Source: Nostoc sp. CHAB 5715 (GTDB lineage: Bacteria > Cyanobacteriota > Cyanobacteriia > Cyanobacteriales > Nostocaceae). From it: 5,534 nt of DNA. The stretch covers positions 1 through 5,534 of the forward strand of contig NZ_JAIVFR010000492.1 in the NCBI RefSeq assembly GCF_020829685.1, read 5' to 3'. Under the pieces are notes generated by a model. That model was not told the origin of the DNA. It did no database searches and saw only the letters and a program-made list of their open reading frames with translations. Below, in pieces: positions 1-5,026 of this stretch (position 1 is the first letter of the stretch; each line of letters begins with the position of its first letter). The position numbers and the translations under genes were made by a program.

Positions 1-252
1 CTCAAAGATAATTACCGAGAGCGCATATTTGCAGAATCGCAAAAACTAGATAAAAGTTACCTGGACACCCTTTACTTTATAGTTGATTGCTATTTTGTTT
101 TCATCAAGGCTGGATTACCTGCACAACAAGTAGTTTTTACGCCGATTAATACTGAGTCAAACAAACAAGACCAGCCGAATCCCCAACCATCTCCAGACCC
201 AAAACCAGAAGATCCTGATGACGAAACATTCAGTCTTGATTTTGAATTGTAA
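1..252 (+). CDS. C-terminal fragment of an unrecognised protein (5' end outside window)
   Basis: The first frame is open from base 1 to a TAA at 250-252, giving the last 83 residues of a protein whose start lies left of the window. The first half looks like a folded domain with an aromatic/hydrophobic stretch (LDTLYFIVDCYFVFIKAGLP, about residues 21-40). It is followed by a low-complexity tail of alternating Pro/Asp/Glu/Gln (about residues 57-77) that ends in SLDFEL. A Pro/acidic tail reads as a flexible, solvent-exposed terminus. I do not recognise the family and assign no function. It converges on the ssb-type pair, with 231 bp between the two stop codons. That the strand is coding rests on the protein-like composition; the opposite-strand ORF here is Ser/Gly-rich and looks like its shadow. 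Confidence 0.65.
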   Translation, partial: LKDNYRERIFAESQKLDKSYLDTLYFIVDCYFVFIKAGLPAQQVVFTPINTESNKQDQPNPQPSPDPKPEDPDDETFSLDFEL

Positions 253-336
253 CCGTCAGATGAAGTTGGCAATGGTAATTCCCAACCCGTGGGGGTAATT
301 ATGTCAAAAAAGTTTGAAATCTAGCTCTTGTGCAAG

Positions 337-362
337 TTATATAGTATTTATGTACTATATAA
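337..362. repeat. Perfect 10-bp inverted repeat, 6-nt spacer
   Basis: TTATATAGTA (337-346) and TACTATATAA (353-362) are exact reverse complements around the spacer TTTATG. The core AGTATTTATGTACT (343-356) differs by one base from the LexA-box consensus reported for Anabaena (RGTACNNNDGTWCB). It lies between two gene 3' ends with no start codon nearby, so a LexA operator is unlikely. An AT-rich hairpin or another protein-binding site is equally possible. Confidence 0.55.
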
Positions 363-418
363 GATGAGTTGGTGTCGGCTATTTTACCAAACAGTGGATT
401 TTTATTCCGGATTTCTGT

Positions 419-470
419 AAAAAAAATAATGCCAGTACCAACAAGTAACCCTGTATGTACTAGCATTATT
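419..470 (-). terminator. Rho-independent terminator of the ssb / acidic-tip gene pair
   Basis: Read on the minus strand, a 14-bp stem is formed by the complement of 457-470 with that of 425-438. Its single non-Watson-Crick position becomes a U.G pair in RNA. The loop is 18 nt (439-456), and eight consecutive T residues follow (complement of the A run at 419-426). The stem starts 14 bases past the stop codon of the 139-residue gene. This is the classic intrinsic terminator layout for leftward transcription. On the plus strand the same stem has an A/C mismatch and no T run, so it is directional. Confidence 0.85.
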
Positions 471-483
471 CAGTTAATTTGGT

Positions 484-903
484 CTAGAACGGAGGTTCTT
501 GGTCTAAATCTTCATCTGTCGAAGTAACGTTATCTTCGAGTAGTTCTTTGGCAAAATCGGGAGTTTCTGGCGAGTGAGGGGTTTTACTAACCTGGGTGAG
601 TTCGTTGATGGGTTGTGCTGACATAAAGTTTCTGATTACGAATGTGGCAATCTTTTCTTTGTAATCACCCCTGTTATCAACTAGTAAATCGAGATATCCT
701 TCTGCTGTGCCGTGTACGCCTTCCCCTTGTTCGTTAATAACGACGGCGGGTGCGCCCTTGGAACGGAATGGCATTTCGTCAGCAACTACTCCCTCCTTGG
801 AACGGTAGTAGAATTCGGCGATTCCAAAGGCAATCAAGGAACCTTCTTTGTCGTGGGTAGTGTTCACTGACTTAAGATTGATAGTTGCAGTATTATGAAT
901 CAT
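484..903 (-). CDS. SSB-like OB-fold protein with acidic C-terminal tip
   Basis: This 139-residue protein has two visible parts. Residues 1-95 form alternating beta-type segments ending in a KIATFVIRNF strand. The run EMPFRSKGAPAVVINEQGEG (43-62) followed by GTAEGYLDLL is spaced like the central strands of an SSB OB fold (compare IPFVAWGKQAEVI... GRL in ordinary SSBs), though identity is too low to be sure. Residues 96-128 are a flexible linker, and the protein ends in DEDLDQEPPF (130-139), an excellent match to the acidic, Phe-terminated tip by which bacterial SSBs recruit repair and replication partners. The gene lies 73 bp downstream of ssb on the same strand and ends at a strong terminator, so the two probably share a transcript. 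No Shine-Dalgarno is visible. Seen: the acidic tip. Inferred: ssDNA binding or partner recruitment. It could also be an unrelated plasmid protein that mimics the tip. Confidence 0.8.
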   Translation of the reverse strand: MIHNTATINLKSVNTTHDKEGSLIAFGIAEFYYRSKEGVVADEMPFRSKGAPAVVINEQGEGVHGTAEGYLDLLVDNRGDYKEKIATFVIRNFMSAQPINELTQVSKTPHSPETPDFAKELLEDNVTSTDEDLDQEPPF

Positions 904-936
904 GTTCGTTTTATTTGTAGATTGATTAGATGGTTT

Positions 937-966
937 ATCGCCTACGATTTATAGTGCATAGGCGAT
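937..966. repeat. Intercistronic 8-bp inverted repeat after ssb
   Basis: ATCGCCTA (937-944) and TAGGCGAT (959-966) are exact reverse complements separated by 14 nt. They sit 10 bases past the ssb stop codon and 33 bases before the next gene. In leftward transcription no T run follows, so this is not a complete intrinsic terminator. An mRNA-stabilising or processing hairpin that sets different levels of the two proteins is plausible but unproven. Confidence 0.55.
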
Positions 967-976
967 TTGTAATTTC

Positions 977-1360
977 CTAGAAATTTGCGTTAGCTACAGT
1001 CTGTGTTTCGTTTGGTGCAGAAGTGGATGTAGATTCTTCCTTACGGGGTGAACCTAACAATTCAATAGCGTTGATTGTAATTACGGGTTTTTGCCGCATA
1101 GTGCCAGAATTTTTATCTGCCCAACGATCAAATCCAAACTCGCCAGTAATTGCAATTTGGGTTCCTTTACGAACGTAATTTCCAATCACTTCTGCTTGAT
1201 TTCCCCAGGCGACTAAATCAAACCAAAGGGCTTGTTCACTTCTGTAGGGTGGTCTGACTGCAATAGACATTGAAGCCTTAACTGCGCCAGACTCGAAATA
1301 TTTGAGTTCTGGTTCTTGTCCGCATCTGCCAACCAGCATGACTTTGTTGATATAGTTCAT
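977..1360 (-). CDS. ssb: Single-stranded DNA-binding protein lacking the acidic tip
   Basis: This 127-residue protein has the full SSB OB-fold signature. NKVMLVGRCGQEPELKY (5-21) opens strand 1. WFDLVAWGNQAEVIGNYVRK (46-65) and GTQIAITGEF (66-75) are the central strands and the surface that wraps ssDNA, with family aromatics at W46, W52, Y62 and W80. A final strand, VITINAIELL, lies at 93-102. Such proteins coat ssDNA as oligomers during replication, recombination and repair. The tail is only about 25 residues, Ser/Thr/Asn-rich, and ends NANF: the terminal Phe remains, but the Asp-rich tip that binds partner proteins is missing. Short SSBs without the tip are known alongside full-length ones in cyanobacteria. 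The ATG at 1360 aligns with the conserved N-terminus. The next gene downstream supplies an acidic tip, suggesting the two work together. Confidence 0.95.
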   Translation of the reverse strand: MNYINKVMLVGRCGQEPELKYFESGAVKASMSIAVRPPYRSEQALWFDLVAWGNQAEVIGNYVRKGTQIAITGEFGFDRWADKNSGTMRQKPVITINAIELLGSPRKEESTSTSAPNETQTVANANF

Positions 1361-1597
1361 AACGCGAGGATTTATATATTTCTCTTATTGCTGCGTCAGC
1401 ATTAGTTCTTTCAGGATTTATTATTTTGACGAGTTGTTTTATTTAAACCACATTCTTTTTTATTCATACTTATGAGTTATTTTTTGTCCTTGTTTATCGT
1501 AAAGTTGTGGTTTTTACTAGGGAACGACAAGTTACTCTGTGCTATGGTGGTATCGCAATTAGCGTGGTCTGTATCTAAAAATTATAAGTAATGACTT
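1361..1597. other. Divergent intergenic region (ssb / 392-residue gene)
   Basis: These 237 bp, AT-rich, must hold the promoters of both divergent transcription units. The best leftward candidate is at 1371-1399. A weaker rightward candidate is TTGTTT (1490-1495), 17 bases, then TTTACT (1513-1518), with 3 of 6 and 4 of 6 consensus matches. It would give a leader of roughly 70 nt before the ATG at 1598. No RNA gene, riboswitch or additional ORF can be supported. Confidence 0.4.
1371..1399 (-). promoter_or_regulatory. Candidate sigma70-type promoter for ssb
   Basis: Read leftwards, CTGACG (complement of 1394-1399; 4 of 6 matches to TTGACA) is followed after exactly 17 bases by TATAAA (complement of 1371-1376; 5 of 6 matches to TATAAT). 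Only 10 bases separate the -10 box from the ssb ATG, so the mRNA would be almost leaderless, which fits the absence of a Shine-Dalgarno. A short inverted repeat GCTG/CAGC (1390-1400) overlaps the -35 box. This rests on sequence matching alone. Confidence 0.35.
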
Positions 1598-2776
1598 ATG
1601 CCTGAATATCTTCTCCTGAAGCGAGTAAGTATTTGTAAGCTGATGCTTTTGGCTTTGATATGGATACAGTCCGATGAGGATAGCCAAAACCAGTTGACTT
1701 CTGACTACTCATCTTCTTTGCGGGTAGAAAATCTTACCTGGTTAGGAGAAACATCTGTTGGAGAAGATGTAGAGCATTTTTGCGATGTTTCCAATACAAC
1801 TAGGATAGGCGTTTGGGGAGAAATCCTAGAACTGAAATTAGTAGATTTAATTGCTGATTTACCGACTTGTTTGCACGATGCGTCATGGTTTGCCCTACTG
1901 GCAATTACCATGATGCTAGTGGATAAGGAACTAGACCGAGTATGCGTACATTCACAAGATGAGTATTTTGCCCGGAATATCGCGCTTGAAAGTTTAGCAG
2001 ATTTGGGTGATTCTTACTTAGCCAAAGGCCATCCTTATTTAGATTTTCCTCTATCGTTAGAAGACGCTAAATCATTACTGCCAGTTAATAGAAAGCAAGA
2101 GCTAGAAATCGAGTTAGATAAATTTATTATTGATACTTATGAAGACGATTTTGATGATCAATCTCCAGAGATTAGTGAGTTTTCACCCATCTATTTACAA
2201 GAGATTTTAAAAGAGTTTTTTACTGAATCTGATTGGCAGGGTGATATCAATCAAGAGGCTGTTGCCCAACTGCAACAGAAGTATGGTTTGCAGTATTCAG
2301 AAGGTGCGTTTTCTGCTGAAACTGAGGGGCACGAACGTTGGGGGAAAACGCTTGTTTTTCTCAAACAGTTTATAGGTCTGGATTCCAGTTTTATCGAAAG
2401 CCAGAGCGATTTATTCCTTGATGATGAATCTCAGGTGGCTGATTTACCTGATTACTTCTGTATCGAGTCTCATTTAGAACGTTGGCAAGACCGAACAGTT
2501 GTTTTATCACGGTTGGTTCATACTTTGGTTTATTTCATGCTGGTAGGGCAAAATTATGAACCCAATCATCTGCAAGATTTGATGGCTATTCCAGCTTCTT
2601 CGCGGGCCACATCTAGCTTACAAGCTTGTTTAGGTGTAGCTGCTTACAGAAGTGGTTTTTATATGGCTGCTTATAATATTCCTGAATCAGAAGTTGGGCG
2701 CAACTGGCTTTTAGAAAAAGCTTTCCCTAGCCTGTGTGATTTTTATCAAACAGGTTGGTTGAGTGGGAAGCAATAA
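1598..2776 (+). CDS. Unrecognised acidic 392-residue protein
   Basis: This is a long open frame with protein-like composition that I cannot place in a family. ATG 1598 is the first start after an in-frame TGA at 1592-1594; ATG 1643 is an alternative. The N-terminus has a K/R-flanked hydrophobic stretch (residues 5-23, including LMLLALIWI) that could be a weak signal anchor, but no cleavage site or lipobox follows. Residues 40-90 look beta-rich. The stretch WFALLAITMMLVDKELDRVC is mildly hydrophobic and is probably a buried helix. Residues 150-240 are strongly acidic (for example DTYEDDFDDQ), and the last 110 residues look helical. No catalytic motif, Walker box or zinc site is seen. It heads a rightward pair with the lipoprotein gene 41 bp downstream. 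Its role is unknown. Confidence 0.8.
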   Translation: MPEYLLLKRVSICKLMLLALIWIQSDEDSQNQLTSDYSSSLRVENLTWLGETSVGEDVEHFCDVSNTTRIGVWGEILELKLVDLIADLPTCLHDASWFALLAITMMLVDKELDRVCVHSQDEYFARNIALESLADLGDSYLAKGHPYLDFPLSLEDAKSLLPVNRKQELEIELDKFIIDTYEDDFDDQSPEISEFSPIYLQEILKEFFTESDWQGDINQEAVAQLQQKYGLQYSEGAFSAETEGHERWGKTLVFLKQFIGLDSSFIESQSDLFLDDESQVADLPDYFCIESHLERWQDRTVVLSRLVHTLVYFMLVGQNYEPNHLQDLMAIPASSRATSSLQACLGVAAYRSGFYMAAYNIPESEVGRNWLLEKAFPSLCDFYQTGWLSGKQ

Positions 2777-2817
2777 TTAATATTTTATTGTTAGTTTACA
2801 AATACAAATTTATTTTT

Positions 2818-3516
2818 ATGAAAAAATACTTATTTATAGGATTGTTACTCTTACTGATTGGATGTTCATCTCCAGAAAAAGAAGATAAAGTCTCGGCTGT
2901 AGAATCAAATTCTTCACCTACGCCATCATTATCCTCAGCTAATGTTAATAATGCTACGCCATCGCTAAATCCAGAAGTGTTACCTGATTTATCAAATAAA
3001 GAGAAGCTTGGAGAAGTTAATGCAGAGAACGACTTAATTGACTTGTTCTATTTTGATGCTAATGGTGTGAAAGTCAGTTTGACTATAGCAGCTGATAAAG
3101 GTTGTTTTGTCTACGTGCGGCGAAGTACTCCAGACCGAGTTGGTGAAGTTGAAATTGAGTCACTACGGCGCGAGAAGTTAGGTCTGTGGCGTTCGTATAA
3201 CACTCAGCGACTTCTAACTCAACCTGCTGGCAATAAACTAAAGGTTTATTCATCAAGTGAGGAACTTTCTTCTACTTATGAAAATCCTGCTGTATCACAA
3301 GAACTCCTTGTGGCAGTGAAGGAATTGAAAGAGCGTGAAAAATCGTTTAAATTACTTTTACGTCAGGACTTGAGGGCAAGTGATTCAGAAAGACGAATTT
3401 ATGTCAATCAGTGTCAGAAATTAGGTAATTTTTATTATAAAGAAGAACTACCTCCTCTCACAAAAAAGGAGAGGAAGGACTTTGAAAAGAGTGTAGAAAA
3501 AAGTACTGAAAATTAG
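2818..3516 (+). CDS. Putative lipoprotein, 232 residues
   Basis: The N-terminus is a textbook lipoprotein signal: MKKY, then the hydrophobic core LFIGLLLLLIG, and the lipobox L13-I14-G15-C16, with C16 as the expected lipidated, cleaved residue. I chose ATG 2818 because it places the basic n-region directly before the core. An upstream in-frame start at 2755 would overlap the preceding gene by 22 bp and add 21 residues ahead of the signal. Residues 17-60 are a Ser/Pro/Asn-rich tether, typical of envelope lipoproteins. The remaining roughly 170 residues form a mixed domain with two cysteines, C96 and C199, that could form a disulfide outside the cytoplasm, then a Lys/Glu-rich C-terminus. No family is recognised. 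It is probably co-transcribed with the 392-residue gene. Its stop codon touches the stop of the opposing gene. Confidence 0.85.
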   Translation: MKKYLFIGLLLLLIGCSSPEKEDKVSAVESNSSPTPSLSSANVNNATPSLNPEVLPDLSNKEKLGEVNAENDLIDLFYFDANGVKVSLTIAADKGCFVYVRRSTPDRVGEVEIESLRREKLGLWRSYNTQRLLTQPAGNKLKVYSSSEELSSTYENPAVSQELLVAVKELKEREKSFKLLLRQDLRASDSERRIYVNQCQKLGNFYYKEELPPLTKKERKDFEKSVEKSTEN

Positions 3517-4191
3517 TTATGAGAACAGTGATAATTGCTCCATCTGAATATTACTTTCAGTTGTAGTTGCTTTAACAGGGTGTTTGTTCTTATTTGACGA
3601 CCTTTTACCCCACCCTTCTTTCGCCGCGTGTTTGACTACACGAGAACGAATATCAGCAGCCAGGGTTTCATAATCAGAGCGGATTTTGTCATACGAAACC
3701 GGAGTTGTACCAATCTTCTCCCACAGTTTATCGTATTTGAAATTCTCAAAAGGTCTGTGCCTGACGAGGGCATCATGACTTGCCCAGAGGTAAACATCTG
3801 TCCATTCAGATGAAAGCGGCACTTCAAAAGCAATTGGCATCATAAGTGCAACAACTTCGCTACTAGAGGCGAGTTTACCTACTTCTCCCTTTTCTATCTC
3901 TTTTAACGCTGTATCTAATCTATCGACTGCGATCGCTTTTCCTACCCAAGACGGAATTGACTGTTGCCAGCCGTTCTGCTGAGTCACAATTGGCCCGACG
4001 ATGTATTGAACAATTTCATGACTTGCTCCTGCTAGATCAAGTAGACTGGCTGTTACAACTTTGTTAATCCCTTGGCTGGTTAGTAGCTGAAGTATCTTTC
4101 TAGTGCTAGGAGTAAGAATTTCGCTAGCTTTTTGGCTTTTGCTGTTACGTATGGTTTCTTCGACATCGAATAAGCTTTGCTGCTGGTTCAT
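3517..4191 (-). CDS. Unrecognised 224-residue protein with clamp-binding-type motifs at both ends
   Basis: I do not recognise the central domain (about residues 25-195), which looks mostly helical, with LLTSQGINKVVTASLLDLAG near 36-55 and a Trp/Tyr-containing stretch WTDVYLWASHDALVRHRPFE in the second half. A basic linker follows (K196-K207), and the protein ends QLSLFS. QLSLF (219-223) is exactly the consensus pentapeptide QL[S/D]LF by which polymerases, MutS, Hda and the clamp-loader delta subunit dock on the DNA polymerase III beta sliding clamp. The N-terminus has a related QQSLFD (4-9), matching Q..LF with Gln in place of the first Leu. Both lie in flexible ends, where such motifs work. 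Function is inferred as clamp-associated (replication, repair or plasmid maintenance); no enzymatic motif is visible. It lies downstream of the delta-prime remnant on the same strand, separated by a palindromic hairpin. Confidence 0.85.
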   Translation of the reverse strand: MNQQQSLFDVEETIRNSKSQKASEILTPSTRKILQLLTSQGINKVVTASLLDLAGASHEIVQYIVGPIVTQQNGWQQSIPSWVGKAIAVDRLDTALKEIEKGEVGKLASSSEVVALMMPIAFEVPLSSEWTDVYLWASHDALVRHRPFENFKYDKLWEKIGTTPVSYDKIRSDYETLAADIRSRVVKHAAKEGWGKRSSNKNKHPVKATTTESNIQMEQLSLFS

Positions 4192-4215
4192 ATTCTTTAT
4201 GTGTAAATAAATACC

Positions 4216-4241
4216 GCCAGCTAGAAGTACTTCTAACTGGC
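4216..4241 (-). terminator. Palindromic hairpin between the holB remnant and the 224-residue gene
   Basis: GCCAGCTAGAAGT (4216-4228) pairs with ACTTCTAACTGGC (4229-4241). The centre TAGAAGTACTTCTA (4222-4235) is a perfect 14-bp palindrome, and the single mismatch becomes U.G in leftward RNA, leaving a tight GUAC loop. In that direction it is followed by GGTATTTATTT, a weak U tract; on the plus strand, agtgcTTTTT follows. It may be a weak, possibly bidirectional terminator of transcripts coming from the thiF side. A dyad operator 25 bases upstream of the 224-residue gene is the main alternative. Confidence 0.5.
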
Positions 4242-4269
4242 AGTGCTTTTTGATAATGGGTGTGTTTTG

Positions 4270-4635
4270 CTATGGCAGAAGTAGGTTATCCCAAACGCTT
4301 CTAGGAGTAACGTGATGCAACAATTGCTTTCTTGCTTGAGTGAATTTAGCTAGCAATTGAGTGCTTTTTAATTTCTGCCACCAGTTGTGTTGCAGGTAGG
4401 TAAGCAGCCATAATTGTGTCTCGTGATTCCAGCTTGAGATGGAGTTACTCAAACTGAGTGCGCTGAGGATATTGTTAGGGGGTACTTCCAGTTGACTTGT
4501 GATTTCTTGTGAGATGGAAGCTAACATTGTTATGTTGGCGATCGCTTGACCAGGACTGCCCGAACTGATAGCTAGTATTTTTTCTGTTACCTCAATTTGT
4601 TGGTCTTCGAGGACAGAAATAACCTCCTCATCAGT
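4270..4635 (-). pseudogene. holB: 5'-truncated DNA polymerase III delta-prime (clamp loader) remnant
   Basis: The frame is open for 121 residues, from just after a TAA (4636-4638) to TAG (4270-4272), and resembles the C-terminal part of cyanobacterial delta-prime subunits. It has TDEEVISVLEDQQ, then ILAISSGSPGQAI with the clamp-loader GSPG turn (26-29), then ETQLWLLTYLQHNWWQ and the closing ARKQLLHHVTPRSVWDNLL, comparable to AR..LL..V.PRLVWE at the end of intact proteins. Delta-prime is normally about 300 residues or more, so the whole AAA+ N-terminal part is missing. The first ATG (4527) lies 36 residues inside the conserved stretch, and no GTG or TTG precedes it. The conserved upstream codons therefore appear untranslated, which argues for a decayed copy; an 85-residue peptide (4270-4527) could still be made. 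The intact chromosomal holB would lie elsewhere. Family assignment is from remembered motifs. Confidence 0.7.
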
Positions 4636-4753
4636 TTATATTTGGTGGCTTCGAGATTTACGTAGAATCTCAACTTTACCAGCAAGGGATCTGTCAAAAT
4701 TTTTATTAAGGTTATTTTGAGTATTTTAACTGATTGACAAAAGGCACTTTATT

Positions 4754-4963
4754 TTAACCTCTCACGAATGTACTATTGGCGATAGGGTTATAACTATGGT
4801 TATAACCCTGTTTATAGTTAAGCCTGCTGTAATTGTTTTTGTTGCAGCTTTTGAATAGCTTTTCGGATTCAGTTTTTACAGTTAGATTAGAATAATTTAT
4901 CGTTGATAAATACTCTGGATTCTGTTCGACTAGCTCAAGTATTTGGTAATTGAATCGATTCAT
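4754..4963 (-). CDS. Doubtful small ORF, 69 residues
   Basis: ATG 4963 gives MNRFNYQILELVEQNPEYL..., a plausible N-terminal helix. It is followed by an Asn/Tyr/Ser-rich, low-complexity second half that partly encodes the 11-bp palindrome at 4784-4809 (the repeated Y-N residues come from it). A TTG at 4978 would add five residues. GGGA lies about 10 bases upstream of the ATG as a weak ribosome-binding site. It sits on the same strand as, and 63 bp after, the thiF-family gene. No family is recognised. The odd composition and embedded palindrome make it only marginally likely to be real. Confidence 0.3.
   Translation of the reverse strand: MNRFNYQILELVEQNPEYLSTINYSNLTVKTESEKLFKSCNKNNYSRLNYKQGYNHSYNPIANSTFVRG
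4784..4809. repeat. Perfect 11-bp inverted repeat, 4-nt spacer
   Basis: AGGGTTATAAC (4784-4794) and GTTATAACCCT (4799-4809) are exact reverse complements around TATG. An overlapping second pair, TAACTAT (4791-4797) and ATAGTTA (4814-4820), encloses the palindrome GGTTATAACC (4798-4807), so two mutually exclusive hairpins are possible. No T run follows on either strand. A protein-binding dyad, a replication or recombination element, or an mRNA hairpin would all fit. Confidence 0.65.
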
Positions 4964-4967
4964 AAAA

Positions 4968-4999
4968 ATATATCCCAAATTTACTTTTTCGGGATATAT
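4968..4999. repeat. 9-bp inverted repeat ATATATCCC / GGGATATAT
   Basis: ATATATCCC (4968-4976) and GGGATATAT (4991-4999) are exact reverse complements with a 14-nt spacer. A further direct copy of CGGGATATA lies at 5030-5038, overlapping the last codons of the thiF-family gene, and repeats the one at 4990-4998 at a 40-bp pitch. It follows the thiF-family stop codon by about 30 bases. No T run follows in the leftward direction beyond ATTTTTATG, so termination is possible but weakly supported. Confidence 0.5.
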
Positions 5000-5026
5000 A
5001 TGCGTAAGCTATTTGTGGTAATTTAT

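Larger units (their letters stand above)
253..483. other. Intergenic region between convergent genes
   Basis: This 231-bp gap separates two convergent 3' ends. It holds an AT-rich perfect inverted repeat (337-362) and the terminator of the minus-strand gene pair (419-470). A loose, imperfect pairing of GGTAATTCCC (273-282) with GGGGGTAATT (291-300) lies just past the plus-strand stop. It is not followed by a T run, so no convincing terminator is visible for the plus-strand gene. No further ORF is supported. Confidence 0.6.
4636..5026. other. AT-rich interval between the thiF-family gene and the holB remnant
   Basis: These 391 bp hold no confidently coding sequence. Contents: possible decayed holB sequence next to the TAA at 4636-4638 (in-frame ILRKSRSHQI just upstream of it), an 11-bp perfect inverted repeat (4784-4809), one doubtful small ORF (4754-4963) and an ATATATCCC/GGGATATAT inverted repeat (4968-4999). 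No T-run-linked terminator is seen for the thiF-family transcript. Confidence 0.5.

Noticed and set aside
90..272. Minus-strand 60-residue Ser/Gly-rich ORF
   Set aside because: It lies antisense to the open plus-strand frame 1-252 and its Gly/Ser/Phe-rich composition is the reverse complement of the Pro/Asp/Glu codons of that frame; a shadow.
1705..1911. Minus-strand 68-residue ORF
   Set aside because: Entirely inside the 392-residue plus-strand gene, with no recognisable motif or upstream signal.
2755..2817. Upstream start for the lipoprotein at 2755
   Set aside because: It would add 21 residues before a perfect lipoprotein signal and overlap the preceding gene; ATG 2818 places the basic n-region and lipobox correctly.
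3453..3475. TCCTCTC / GAGAGGA 7-bp hairpin near the end of the lipoprotein gene
   Set aside because: It lies inside coding sequence (Pro-Pro-Leu-Thr-Lys-Lys-Glu-Arg codons) with no T run on either side; probably incidental purine/pyrimidine bias.
3628..3833. Two short ORFs, one on each strand
   Set aside because: Both lie inside the 224-residue minus-strand gene in other frames and have no supporting features.
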